Shown piece by piece: positions 13,970 to 25,049 of a stretch of 64,000 bases of DNA. The position numbers and the translations under genes are program-made. The stretch comes from Xylogone sp. PMI_703 (lineage: Eukaryota > Ascomycota > Leotiomycetes). A model generated the notes under the pieces. It was not told where the DNA came from and did no database searches. It saw only the letters and a list, made by a program, of their open reading frames with translations. Every line of letters begins with the position of its first letter. Positions within the stretch are counted from its first letter, which is position 1. Location: positions 1,178,001-1,242,000 of the forward strand of contig JAJTUQ010000002.1 in the NCBI GenBank assembly GCA_021399445.1, written 5' to 3'.

Positions 13970-16350
13970 TTACTCAATAATCTGCAGCTCACCCTTACGA
14001 TGGGGTGCAAAATCATCTTTCCAGAGATCCCATAGTCTCTGGAGCTCAGCAACGTACTCGCTGTGAACTCTATCAACTTCTTCCGGGCTGGGCTTCGATG
14101 ACTGCACAACCTTCACTGGTCGTCCAACCACGATGTTTATTGGCCTACGATAAGGCATGAGCCCAACGTCGTAGTTGAACACCCCCCTAGCATGGAACAG
14201 CGGGACCGTGAAGCCGAGAAATTTCTTAACCATCATCTGGAACTGGTGAATGTATGGATGCTCATCCACCTGATACTGGTCATACAGGTCATTCTCTCCA
14301 AAGGCAAGTACCGGTACCAAATCAGCGCCGCAGCGAATACCCATTTTGACAAAACCTTTGCGACATCTGAGCACCAGTTTCATAGTGTACGGTTGGGCAT
14401 CCAAAGACTCTCGTGCTCCACCAATAACTATGGTAATAGCCCGGCCCATACCTTCCTGTTAAACATAGATGTTAGCCCGACTAGAAAATGCCGGATGTCC
14501 GGTGGTGGATGTCAAACCCGAATACGAAAGGAGGCTGAGCTGTGCTGCAGAGTTCCGCAGAAGACTACGTACCTTATTGGGACCTCCTCTGGATAGGAGA
14601 TTCTCGCAGGATTCTCTAGAAACGGATGCAAGCCCCATACCAAGAATATAGTCTCGGTATATAGGAACCCGAAAGTTAGAATCCAACGTCAGAAGCGTAT
14701 TCGTAATTCCAGGGAACAATTGTGAGAAACCTAAAGCCTCCGTAGCAAACGCTGCCCATGCACCATGCGAGATGATCCCGTGTGGGTGGTATCCGAAGAT
14801 ATATTTCCTTGTTGGGGGAAGCTCTATGCTGCGGTGGAGTCTTGCTGGGAAATATGATGCAAATAGTGACCACACTGGAAGACTCTTAAGAAACTGGGAG
14901 CGGTGCTTAACAGTGCCAGATGTAGCCGCATTCGACATTAAGCAATATACCAAGTATGGCACCAGGATAGGCCAAAAGAGCGGTATAGAAAGCAAGAAGA
15001 AGAATGTAGAGATGCACATCGCCATGCATAACGTATGGAAGAGTACCATGAAAGTCTGCAATCGTCGACGCAGCGGCACATTAAGAGGCGCAAATCGAAT
15101 TCTGCTCTGCTCCCACCGTTGACCCGCTTTCCGGCCACTGACAAGTTCTCGACGGCTTACTTCTAGCTGCTTTTTGAATTCTTCATTTTTGATGCTGGTT
15201 AGCTTACTGCCGTTACGCTCACCTTTGACGTCCTCGAACACAACGGTTTTCTTTTTCTTCTCCTAGTATTGTTTAGCATTATAAGTGAGCATAATAAATA
15301 AGTAGAGAGATTCCTTACATTGGTTAGTTCATCACCCTGGGACTGCAGCCGGTCATTGACAAGTTCCTTGCCCTGTTTCGATTTCTTCTCCAGGCCCTCT
15401 ATAGTATCTGAAGCATGGATCCATCTCAGTACAGAATCGCCACCAGTATTCTTTGTCTTATCTTTGCTATTCGTTCCATCTGCTTCATGAGAAGTGCCGT
15501 CGATCGTATTTTTGTCATTAATACCAGTATCTCGATTTGTGTCTTTGGCTTCTTCAGCAGGGGTATCAGAGCTGCTATTAGCGACAGAATCCTCCAGCTC
15601 TGTAGTCGTAAATGATTCATCCTTAATCTCTTTACTACTTATTCCCTCCGATCCATCCATAGCACCAAGATCCTCGACCTCGGTATCGGACCCGCTCTCC
15701 AAAGGAGCGTCTTGTTCGATTTTCCCTAAAACCTCGGGCGGGAAAATCGGAATCTTGGTATGTACAGTAGTGTTGTCTTCTTGGAGGTCGGAGCTGCTCT
15801 GTTGAGTATTGCGGTCCTGCCCGGATATCTGTTCTGGGGATGGCGCCTCTCTAACTGGTGCTGTAACCTGTTGTTCAAGTTGTCCGCCCTCAGTAGGTTT
15901 CGGCACTTCTTCTTCACCTTTTTTATCATGTCCCGTAGCTTGTTCCTCAAGATGATCGATTATCTGTCCATCCAAATAATCCGTAGGTGCCTTGGCCTCC
16001 CCACCCGCGCCTTCAAAGCTCGCAGTCAGAGTACCCTCACTTCCTTCGTAAGCGTCGCCGTCATCTGAAACCTGGTGTGACTCTGCCGTATACATCGTGG
16101 AATCGCTTGATTGTAAACTCTGTTGTTCTTCCACGGTGGTGTATGTCGATTCATTTGTATCGTCAGCGGAGTCTAGCGTATTCACGTCATCGCTGCGATC
16201 GGCAGCGGGGGGTTGGATAATAGGAGATGCACTTGTAACATCGGCTGAGCCCTTCTTAATAACAGTGTCGCTGCTAACGTCGCTATGGCTCGTCGGTGTC
16301 GCAGTTGATTTCAGCTCCTCCAGCTTCGACTGATCTCCTCCTTCCTCCAT
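13970..16350 (-). CDS. dga1: Diacylglycerol O-acyltransferase type 2 with a long disordered N-terminal extension
   Basis: The acyltransferase core is clear: exon 15264-14573 and exon 14455-13970, joined across a GTACGT...TTAACAG intron. It has the DGAT2 signature YIFGYHPHGIISHGAW, two hydrophobic segments just before it (HTLCMAMCISTFFFLLSIPL and the next stretch), and a GGARESLDA block. DGAT2 enzymes make triacylglycerol at the ER and lipid droplets. An upstream frame, 16350 to about 15319, encodes some 340 residues rich in Ser, Thr, Asp and Glu and is probably the same gene's N-terminus. The obvious donor (GTAAGG after 15319) with the obvious acceptor does not keep frame. A weaker donor (GTGATG, exon end 15336) does, giving 730 residues. 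Either that donor is used, one base is missing in the A-rich start of exon 2, or translation starts later. Confidence 0.85.
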
Positions 16351-19307
16351 TGCAGGCCTTCACGGGCTTCCCCGATGTCGATGAGGGGTCTCCACAGCAC
16401 ACTTCCTCAGTAACGTCGACACAATAGATACGCGGAGACTAGTGACTAAACAGCGAGAGATAAAGTGACTATAGCTGTCGTTCGTACGCAGTGGAGAGAA
16501 GGAGAAAACCATAAAAGAAGGAAAGGGAGAAAGAGGGGAGTCGCAGAGTGCGAAGGACGAAGAGCTAACTTCTAAAACAAGGATCGGGTATCTAAACCAT
16601 CAGGAGCTTTCACTTCTCCGTTCTTGCGACAAACCGCTTAAGAATCGCAATATCTTCATAAAAAGAAGGAATCTGGACCTTCCTCTACAATACTTGAGAA
16701 TGAAAGTGAAAGTCAAAAGATAGTCTCAAATGAACTGGTTCCGCGCTGTCAGTAAGCTACAGGGACACAGAAACATTTAATTATGACGTATCCGCACTGT
16801 TACAGACGAATACAGACGACGGGGCGAACTAATGGGGCTAACAAGCCCAAAGCAGCAGCGCACAATAGCGAGAATGGGGCTGCTCCCATCCCCTAATTTA
16901 CCCTGCGTCACGGTACGGTATCTAGTCTGTGTCATCTACCGGGCGCCGGTACACGGTACCACAGTTGACCGTTCTACAGACGGGCACCGCACCACACGAG
17001 AGTTGCACGCCGTACCGTGCATCCGGCCGGGCCCTCCCATAACAAAGTTCCTCGGCTCCGGACTATTTGGCTCTCTAGCAGGCCCAGTTAAAACGTCATT
17101 GGAAGCTCCGAAAGCGATAGCTTATTAGATGATGATGAATTGGCCATTGTACGGTATTAACTGAGAGCTATGGTAGATAAAAGCAGTCGAAATGAGGTGG
17201 CTCTGGATTGGAGAAGCCGCGAAGAACCTGGGACAACTTGGACCTGCTATCATCGTGCTTATTGCATGTGGCATAGAAATAAGGTCTTACAGTGCGAAAG
17301 AAGTATTCAAGCCAAGAACTTGTGCATTGGGGTCTAGATTCGAGATGGTGATGGGAATGAGAATATAGGCGACTGAATCAGGAAATCATGGCAGCTCAGA
17401 ACCGTACAAGAACGGAAAGAGATGTGACCTACTTCCTCGATTCAGTTATCCTGCGATATCGTCATTACTCATCCAGGTACCAGCAACCCCTGTGGTTCTG
17501 CTTTCAGCTGATGTTTAGCAGCCACGGGCAGCCTAGGCACAGGGCCTGGTGCATTTATCGGACATACCATTTCCTGTTCTGGCACTCTTGCACGTTCCCT
17601 TCTCAGTAAACAGGCTGTTCTTCGGCGTTCCAGAACCGATCTGGAGGTCGCTGGCTGGGCACGCTGGGAGGCTCGTGGGCGTTTCGCATCGGTGGTGGGC
17701 TATGCTTAAGCTTCCATACGTCAGTGTTACGAGCCTCCTCCTTCGATTCGTAAGACCGCGAGATGTTTCCCCGTTGACACCGAAGCATCAGGGACGCAAT
17801 CCTCTGGCCTCTCCATTACAGAGCCCAGGCTCTAGTGAGGGATTGGCTGGAGAGCGAACCCTCGAAGTGTCAATGGTACGCTGAGACATCAGGTCTCCAT
17901 GAGACGATACGCTCTCTCGCTCTGTGGCAGGTACTGTAAGGCTGAAGCGAGGCCATTGGTCAAACGTGGCTTAGCACCTTCGCACGTAAGGGCGACGTGT
18001 GGCGGCCGGACTGACAAGATGACAAGAGCTGATCGTACCAAAGTAGAAACCTGGGAGGTTGGTGAAAGGGACGAGAGCCAATGCAGGGCGAGCGAGTTGA
18101 GAGAGCGTTGAGGAACTTTGCCCAGCACGTCAATTGCTTGCTTGCACGGCGAGCTAAACGGACCACCGGCTACCGGCGAGACTGGGCCTGCTGTGGTCCA
18201 GCCAGCACTTCGAGTGTGTACTGTGGTACACAGTTACGGAGCAAAGAGCGCAAAAAAACAGGGACACGCCGGATTTGGACTTCTTTTTGGGATTGCGCCG
18301 GTCATTTCAGGACTGGCCATGAGGAGCAGCAGATACTAAATTAGCAGATATTGAAGTAGAAAGTATCCAGGTATCTTTCCTGCATCGTGCCTCTATCCAT
18401 CCGAGCACGTCGCCCGCACGCTGGAAGAGGGTCAAGACCCGCGGTGGTGTGCTGTCCGCCTCCCCGTACTCAGTGGGCGACTGCCTCTGAGGTGTACGGG
18501 TGCTTCTGCGAGATCGAGCCGCGGCAGAGAACAGACAGTAGAGAACGCTTCGAACGGGCCGTACACGGTACTGTACAGTAACTAATGAATTAATTAATTA
18601 ATTATGACAAGTACTGTAGAGAACATAGTCCAAGCGCACCCGTGGGCCAAAACCCTTCTCTGTCATCAATGCCACGCAAAGGCCTCTTCCTCGCGCAGTT
18701 CGTCCGCTGAACCCTAGAAACGGTGACGCCCTGCGAACCAGCCTCGAGCCAGCCTAGCCTCTGCGCCAAAACGGGTAGGGGTTGGCACAGCCACTGTTCT
18801 GCAGGCACTACTGAATAACCATCTCCAACAGCTCTCTCTCTCGTCAGCCCGCATCTGCGTTCCTTTTTGCTCGCTCTTTTTGCGGTCTGCTCTGGTGAGA
18901 GTGCCCTTGGGACTAAGGCCTGTTGTCAGCTTTATCGTCCTTCTCTCCCTCGCGTTGTTGTTGTTGATTGAGCTTTTGCCCGGTCTTTGCTCCTTCCGAC
19001 CTGGACCGACGAAAGCCACACGCACACCTTGCGACGAACCTGACTGCTCTCAACTCGTTCTCCTCTGCGGGCCACTTGCTTTTCATCAACCGGCGACGAT
19101 CGCACCTGTGGTGATTCCAATTGAGCCCTTTCTTCTTCCAGATCGCTCCCCTCCGCACCGCCAGCATTCCCCGAGGAGTCAACGGAAGGCTGTAATGACA
19201 CCGCAAGAGAGCGGATCAGCACCACCACAGTACTTGCGACGCGGGCAACAACTCTACATCCTCCATCGGTAAGATCTAAAACAACACACATTGAGAATTT
19301 CTCTCTC
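16351..19307. promoter_or_regulatory. Long gene-free upstream region of the C2H2 regulator gene
   Basis: 2.96 kb without a recognisable gene, visibly GC-richer than most other intergenic DNA here. GTAC-centred palindromes recur (near 16909-16920, 16946-16960, 17010-17021 and 18559-18580). The last 450 bp are pyrimidine-rich with CT runs, which suggests a long 5' leader for the downstream gene. The first few hundred bases serve as the DGAT2 promoter. Short frames on both strands look like chance products of the composition. Confidence 0.5.
18588..18604. repeat. AATT microsatellite tract
   Basis: Four tandem AATT units plus one base in the upstream region of the C2H2 gene. It directly follows a short GTAC-rich palindromic stretch. 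Confidence 0.7.
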
Positions 19308-21488
19308 ATGGCCTCGGAAGAAGGCTCTGTGTCTGTAGCTGCACCGGCCATCGGTTCGAATTTGTCAGACGCAGCTACCACCACCTCGCCTCCAACCGCA
19401 GATATTATCGAGCCTGATTCGGACCTTGCACGCACGAAATCTCTGAAGCGGAATCGAGCTGAGCAAGCGGATCATCCTCACCTCTCATCGCCAGCGAGCC
19501 ACGGTCAGGCTTCGCCCGCCGCGAAAGCACCCAAGTTCGCAGGAAAATTCTCGCCGAAGTACGCACCGGCCCAATCATCTGCAGAGGCGGCTGTGATGGA
19601 GGAGGAGCATCGGAGGAAGGACGAGAATCAACGAAATCAGCCTCAGCCGCCCATGACTGAATCCATAGACAACAGAGATATATCCACAATGGCCGACTCG
19701 AGAGCTAGCACGAGCAGGCCTTCTGATGCTCCCGTTGCTGCTACAGCGGTGATGACCGAGGGCATAATGCCATCCGCAAATGCAGTGTCCATACCTAGCC
19801 CCATGCAGTTCGATGATAAACAGGATACAAGCCCAGCCAGCGCAACCAGTATGGCGAGTTTGGGAAGTACGATACCAACAGGAACAGCTAGCTCAACGGC
19901 TGTTGCCAGTCCTGGGGTCTTGACGAGCGCTATTGATACAGAAAGCCGGGACGCTCGGTCTGATGCAGCTGTTCCATCGCCTCTTGATGATCAGTCTTCG
20001 AGTAGAGGGCTATCTTTCCCAGCTAACTTGCTTGGACAGTCAGATGCTTCCCGAGGAGGGCCGGCACGAGGTGGCAGCATTCCAATGCCCGGGCAGGCAA
20101 TTGCCCCAAGGTCGCCATCACAGAAAAAGCACAAATGCCCATATTGCGAAACCGAGTTTACTCGCCATCATAACCTTAAGAGCCACCTCTTAACCCACAG
20201 CCAGGAAAAGCCGTACGTTTGCCAGACTTGTGCCATGCGCTTTCGCAGGTTACACGATCTGAAGCGGCATATGAAATTACATACTGGTGAGCGACCTCAT
20301 ATATGCCCTAAGTGTGATCGCAAATTTGCGAGAGGTGATGCCCTTGCGCGCCACAGTAAAGGTCAGGGTGGCTGCGCAGGGAGAAGAGCGAGCATGGGGA
20401 GCTTTGGAGGAGAGGAAGACTATGATGGTTCCAATGCCGGAGATGGTGAGGAGGGCCAAATGGATGGCGTTATGTACACGAATGGTACTGCTCAATCCCA
20501 CGAACAGGAGATGTCTGAAGAAGATCGACGGAGATTCAGTCTTCCCAGCATTAACGCACAGCATGTCTCTTCCGGCCATGGAGCACAAGATACGTATTCA
20601 ACGCATCATCGGGGACCGAATACGTATCCTCCTGCAGGGCCACGACCACCTCCTACCTCAGGTGGCCTATATCCTCCCAACGCGAATCGTGGGACATCTT
20701 CCAGTTCGGGCACGTCTCCAAGCATGACGAATAGCGTCCCTAGCGTCCCTAGTGGACATGGTTCTAACACAAGCATATCATCGCTGCCATTGAACACTGG
20801 AAGCGCGTCAATGTTCGCCCAGAGCGCTATAACAGAAAGCCCTAAACCTCTAAGTCCAGCTGGTATGGTTGCACATCAATTGGGCCAAGATCCCTCTAGT
20901 ATTGGCAGACAGAGATCCCCAAGCCTAACTACCCAATTCCAACAACAACACTACGGGCGACGGCAGTCGGGTCGAAATTCTCCACCAGGCATGCCACTAC
21001 AATCTCCGCATGGCCCTCCCCATAGCGGCCCAAAATTACCTGCACTATCAGGACTCGCTCCACCAGAATCCAGATATACCCTGAACAGTCAGCCTCCCAG
21101 TCAGCAGCCTCCGGGAGATAATCACCACGCTGGTCAGGCAGCTCAGCAGATGCCAGCGCCAGCATCTCCCAATAGCATGTTCCAAGCACCACCGAACGCA
21201 GCTGCTGGCCGTATCACACACCAAGGACCTCACCATCAAGGCAGCGGCAGTATTGATAGCAACAGCAGCAACCTGTTTGCAGCTGGCGACCGAGGTGTCT
21301 GGGCTTACGTCCAAACACTGGAAGACAAGGTCAAGCAGTTGTCGGAGAAAGTGCTAGCCATGGAAAATAAGGAGAAGATGCAGGAAGACAAGATAAACCG
21401 TCTTTCGGATGAGCTCTTTTCTCTTCGAAACCAACTCAATGCCCAGAGTCAGGCACAGCAGCATACATCATTGCAGGGTCCTCCTTAG
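19308..21488 (+). CDS. C2H2 zinc-finger transcription factor with C-terminal coiled coil
   Basis: Uninterrupted frame of 726 residues. Residues 1-270 are Ser/Ala/Thr-rich and disordered. Three zinc fingers follow at about 274-356: HKCPYC...HLLTH, YVCQTC...HMKLH and HICPKC...H-x6-C, the last ending in Cys (GGC) instead of the second His. A 300-residue Pro/Ser/Gln-rich region follows. The end (about 663-715, LEDKVKQLSEKVLAMENKEK...) has heptad leucines and charges typical of a coiled coil, suggesting dimerisation. It is a probable sequence-specific nuclear regulator, but I cannot name its orthologue. The start was chosen as the first ATG of the frame after a pyrimidine-rich leader. An intron in the 5' UTR is possible (GTAAGA at 19269). 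Confidence 0.85.
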   Translation: MASEEGSVSVAAPAIGSNLSDAATTTSPPTADIIEPDSDLARTKSLKRNRAEQADHPHLSSPASHGQASPAAKAPKFAGKFSPKYAPAQSSAEAAVMEEEHRRKDENQRNQPQPPMTESIDNRDISTMADSRASTSRPSDAPVAATAVMTEGIMPSANAVSIPSPMQFDDKQDTSPASATSMASLGSTIPTGTASSTAVASPGVLTSAIDTESRDARSDAAVPSPLDDQSSSRGLSFPANLLGQSDASRGGPARGGSIPMPGQAIAPRSPSQKKHKCPYCETEFTRHHNLKSHLLTHSQEKPYVCQTCAMRFRRLHDLKRHMKLHTGERPHICPKCDRKFARGDALARHSKGQGGCAGRRASMGSFGGEEDYDGSNAGDGEEGQMDGVMYTNGTAQSHEQEMSEEDRRRFSLPSINAQHVSSGHGAQDTYSTHHRGPNTYPPAGPRPPPTSGGLYPPNANRGTSSSSGTSPSMTNSVPSVPSGHGSNTSISSLPLNTGSASMFAQSAITESPKPLSPAGMVAHQLGQDPSSIGRQRSPSLTTQFQQQHYGRRQSGRNSPPGMPLQSPHGPPHSGPKLPALSGLAPPESRYTLNSQPPSQQPPGDNHHAGQAAQQMPAPASPNSMFQAPPNAAAGRITHQGPHHQGSGSIDSNSSNLFAAGDRGVWAYVQTLEDKVKQLSEKVLAMENKEKMQEDKINRLSDELFSLRNQLNAQSQAQQHTSLQGPP

Positions 21489-23440
21489 AAGCATAAATAG
21501 GGCAACAGCATATGATTTTTGTCCTATTCTTGATTAGACACATGTTCTGGGCATATTTTTCTTCTTTTTCTACTTCCTTTCATAAAATGGCGTCTTCGAG
21601 CAAGGGGAGGGGTGACAGGATGATGTAATGATATGCATCGATTGTGGTTATCCAATCTGCTTCTATCATATACCACACAATTTCTAACGCAAGGGACAGA
21701 AGAAGGCAGGCAGCGGCGTTCCGGTAAGGTTTCTCTTGGCGTTTATATACCGGCTTATTTGGGCCTTTTCTCTTAATGTTCTATTTGTTCTCATCAAAAA
21801 AGCTATTTTGGCTGTCTCTTTATAGACTGCAATTGTTCTCCGTTTGGCTTCTATTGAAAATTTTCCTCTCATTGACCAGACAAGGTTTCCGGTTGAGGAG
21901 ACTCTAGCAGCAGGGAGAATTGGGTCCAACATCCGCTCTGTTTAGGGAGAAAGATAAGAAGTATGAAAAGGAGAAGGGAGTTGAAAACACGCGATAATTC
22001 ATGTTCGATTTGTATTATAGCGGGTTGAAAGTTGGGTTTCGCAGCTGAAGCCTTTTCAGGGGTGCATTTCTTTTTTCCCCTTTCCTTTTAAATTGTAGTA
22101 AGGAAAAATAGGGGGAATTCGTTAAACTGGGAAACTGCTATTTTGCTGTGAAATGTGTTTTTGGGAGGCGATAACTTCGTAGCTCTTGGTATCAGATGTG
22201 AATTTGACTATGTGACATGACTGAGATTGATCTTGGGTCCGTGGACGTGACGCGCCTCCCCCTTTTTTCGCAAGATATTCCTGAACCAGCATCCACCTGC
22301 ACCCCATAATTGTGCTCATTCATAAAAGCAGATAAACCTTTCCGTCGCCAAATTTCGAAAGATCTCCAAAATTATGACTCTCCCCGAGAAAGTAAGTAAG
22401 CAAAGGTCCCCTAATCGCTACTCCGTAAGCAAACGACACGGAACCCCTGAAAAAGAGATCCACAAATCTGGCACATCCACGCGGTGTGAAACATGGTGCA
22501 CAGCCTTCTGCACAGCCTTAAACATAGAAAAAAGGATGAAACGGGAGAACATGGATGAGAACGGGGAAAGGAACAGGGGCTTCGATTTAGGTTAGGTATG
22601 TGGGCCCTTTTTTGCTGCATAGGGGTGCTGTAATTGCTGTAATTGCTGTAATTGCTGTGCATGCGGTTGTTTTGCAGGGGAACAATGCTTGCGCAGAGCG
22701 AATTAGGAGGTTGCTCGATTGTATGTCATGATTGTAGAATAGGAGTCTATATGTATTGAACTGTTAGTATCCAGATCTTTTCTGCATATGGCAAACTTTG
22801 ACTGCAAAGAAGATAGTTATAAGCCATGGCTTAGGGTTTGTTCGTGCATCGAGCTAGATGTGATGATTCTGTAAAGCTTCACTGCAACGAAGATAGATAT
22901 ACGGGTTGGTTTTATCTAATATTTGCCCTTATACGACTAAGTAATGTGGATGTGCACTGTGTACTTGGTTATATTCCGGTCCATCGTACGGACTATTCTT
23001 TGTAGACATGATCTTGGAAGTGATATCTCTGGGTGGACGTTGAGTATAGACCGACTCACGACTTAGGTGTCACCAAATACGCTCTATAAGCGTCGACTAC
23101 TAAGCACTAAGATAATGAAGCATGTATTTTGAATACGTACGGAGATATATATAAATATCTATCCAAGTTACGCCACTTCGAGCAGACAGGGAAGACTTCT
23201 TTTAATTGGTCGTTAATGTCTGATTCTAATCCAGCATTGCAATAATACTCGTCATTTGTCCATATCACAATCATCCTGAGAGCAAAGACATACTTTGGGC
23301 TTGCTTCGAATACTCAACAATCAAGTAATAGCATTTTAACCCTTCTAGCCTTATAATCAACCTGACTCCAGGTAATTGCCAGTTAAACCCATACTCCTGC
23401 CGAACGCCGAATATGCCACTTTTCTGTTGAATATACTACC
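21489..23440. other. Intergenic region between convergent C2H2 and PNO1 genes
   Basis: 1.95 kb, AT-rich, with a 9-nt tandem repeat at 22627-22658. Otherwise no structure or coding signal was recognised. Confidence 0.45.
22627..22658. repeat. 9-nt minisatellite, unit GCTGTAATT
   Basis: Three complete copies and a partial fourth in tandem, in the intergenic DNA downstream of the C2H2 gene. Confidence 0.85.
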
Positions 23441-24753
23441 CTAAAACCTCTCCTTCATCCTAGCAGCAACAGTGCGGAGATTGCCATATACTTTCCCTGG
23501 TGGACTACCAAGGATCAAGCTTACAACTGCTTCTCTAGCAATCCCTATCTGCTTGAACCCACCTAAGATGTGAATTTTTGAGTCCGCGAGAACGATACGT
23601 GTTCGGGTAGCGTTTTCTAATTAAGCGTTAGAATAAAAGCTGTGAATATAGTGGTCCATAATACAAACCAATAGCAAATTTAGTCTGTCCAGATCAGTTA
23701 GCTAGACTTGCATGAGGGTGGTATCATCCAGGAAAACAAACCTTTCCATCTTTACCTGCTATACGCCCTATAGCTCGACCAAGATGTTCTCCGTTCAATG
23801 TTTTGACGTCCTACAAATAGACTTATCAGTGGACTTTCCCAGAAAAGAGCAGGCTTTGAGCAGTATTTGTTCAAATATACCGGTATGACACTAATTGGTG
23901 GCCGATGCTGCCCTTCGTCTATTGCCCATATATTAAGTGGCCCGCCCCTTAGTGTCATACTGATTTATTTGAATAAATATGGCGTTTGTAGCTGCCTTGC
24001 CACCGGATGTGATCCTGGGGAATTAAGCTACTTACTCGGATTTCGAAACTCTGGATGTACAAATCATCTAGTCGCAAAAGTGCTATAGCGTCCTGGGTTG
24101 ATTAGTATGCGGCGAGAGAGTAAGTGAATTAAACCCACATCTATATCAAAACCGAGACTGAATGCTGAAACAAAGTCTGCCCCCTTCTGTAAAGCACCGG
24201 GATCGGTTGTATGTTTTGAAGTCCGTAACTCTACCGCCTTGCTCTTGATATTCATTCGTACTTGGAGCTTCAGGTGTCTGACTCCTCTCAGTACTCTCTC
24301 CTAACGGCTAATAGGAAATACTTACTCAACCAGTGGGGGGTAGATCTTATTCCACGTAGCTTTCAAAGGGGAAAATCTATGAGGAGGAATTGGTACTTTG
24401 CGTGTCTCTACTCTCACTGCGCCATCCTGATGTCCCATATCAGTCGTGTGTATCATAAATCGGCCCTTTAGACGTACAGCATTTTTGCTAGGCGCAAACT
24501 TTGGTCGACCCTCTTCATCAACATGCATTTCACTGTCTCCATTATCATTCAGTGGCTGGATAATAACATCTTCGGAAATGATAGCTTCCGATGCATCGAG
24601 AAGTAATTCTTCATCGTGAGCTACAGCCTTTAGTTAAGACACTTCCTTTGAAAATTTTCATGCGACACGAGCCTTACTCTCTGCAGGATGAGCCGCATTG
24701 GCTGATTCGGCCAGCTCTTCAGGTTGTCTCAATAAAGCTGTTGGCGCAGGCAT
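23441..24753 (-). CDS. PNO1: PNO1/Dim2, KH-domain 40S ribosome assembly factor
   Basis: Seven exons: 24753-24678, 24620-24326, 24277-24139, 24092-24036, 23810-23742, 23684-23669 (16 nt) and 23616-23441; 275 residues, matching the roughly 274 of yeast Pno1. It is a nuclear/cytoplasmic factor that partners Nob1 and Dim1 in 18S rRNA maturation. The C-terminal KH-like domain carries the GxxG loop as AGKDGKTKF, followed by NATRTRIVLADSKIHILG and the highly conserved ending GSPPGKVYGNLRTVAARMK. All seven exons join in frame. Intron 4 (23811-24035) is 225 nt, about four times the others, because it contains a palindromic insertion. The gene is divergent from MDM31, with 296 bp between starts. Confidence 0.95.
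23864..23979. mobile_element. MITE-like palindromic insertion within PNO1 intron 4
   Basis: Imperfect terminal inverted repeats of about 30 nt (23864-23894 and 23949-23979) surround a GC-richer centre. The innermost 12 nt, GTATGACACTAA, pair perfectly with TTAGTGTCATAC. The whole unit is near 116 bp, carries no frame of note, and starts and ends at TA, as with Tc1/mariner-type miniature elements. Transposon origin is inferred from structure only; no second copy was seen in this window. Confidence 0.6.
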
Positions 24754-25049
24754 GATTCCACAAAAATATGATATTGTCGATATTGTACTCCCGTAGTGGG
24801 GTTTTGATAGAAATCTCTAATAATTTTAGGTGCGATATGATTGCAGGGGTTCTTATCCGGCTTAGCGCGCAAAATTACAGGCTTCTGGGCCGCAATCTTA
24901 AAATCTCGAGGCCTAGCCAAGGAAATCCCGTCATTGCCCACTAAACCGGCATCAATCTGTTGCCATTGACGATTGATGCACGGCCTTGGGTTTTGGAGCT
25001 CATTCAGTGGCTTCCGCATCATTTCTTTCCTCAGAATGTTTGAGAGATT
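24754..25049. promoter_or_regulatory. Divergent promoter between PNO1 and MDM31
   Basis: 296 bp between two start codons that read away from each other. No element was identified with confidence. Confidence 0.5.

Noticed and set aside
14192..15122. Plus-strand frames of 116-134 codons within the DGAT2 gene
   Set aside because: They lie antisense to clearly coding acyltransferase exons.
15494..16333. Plus-strand frames of 77-103 codons opposite the DGAT2 N-terminal extension
   Set aside because: Shadows of a low-complexity coding region on the minus strand.
17549..17884. 111-codon frame in the region upstream of the C2H2 gene
   Set aside because: GC-rich DNA yields long chance frames; no domain, and neighbouring frames are also open.
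18880..19435. Frames on both strands covering the C2H2 leader and start
   Set aside because: They overlap the pyrimidine-rich leader or lie antisense to the C2H2 coding sequence.
23752..24088. Two opposite-strand frames across PNO1 intron 4
   Set aside because: They run through the palindromic insertion and intron boundaries; neither resembles a transposase.
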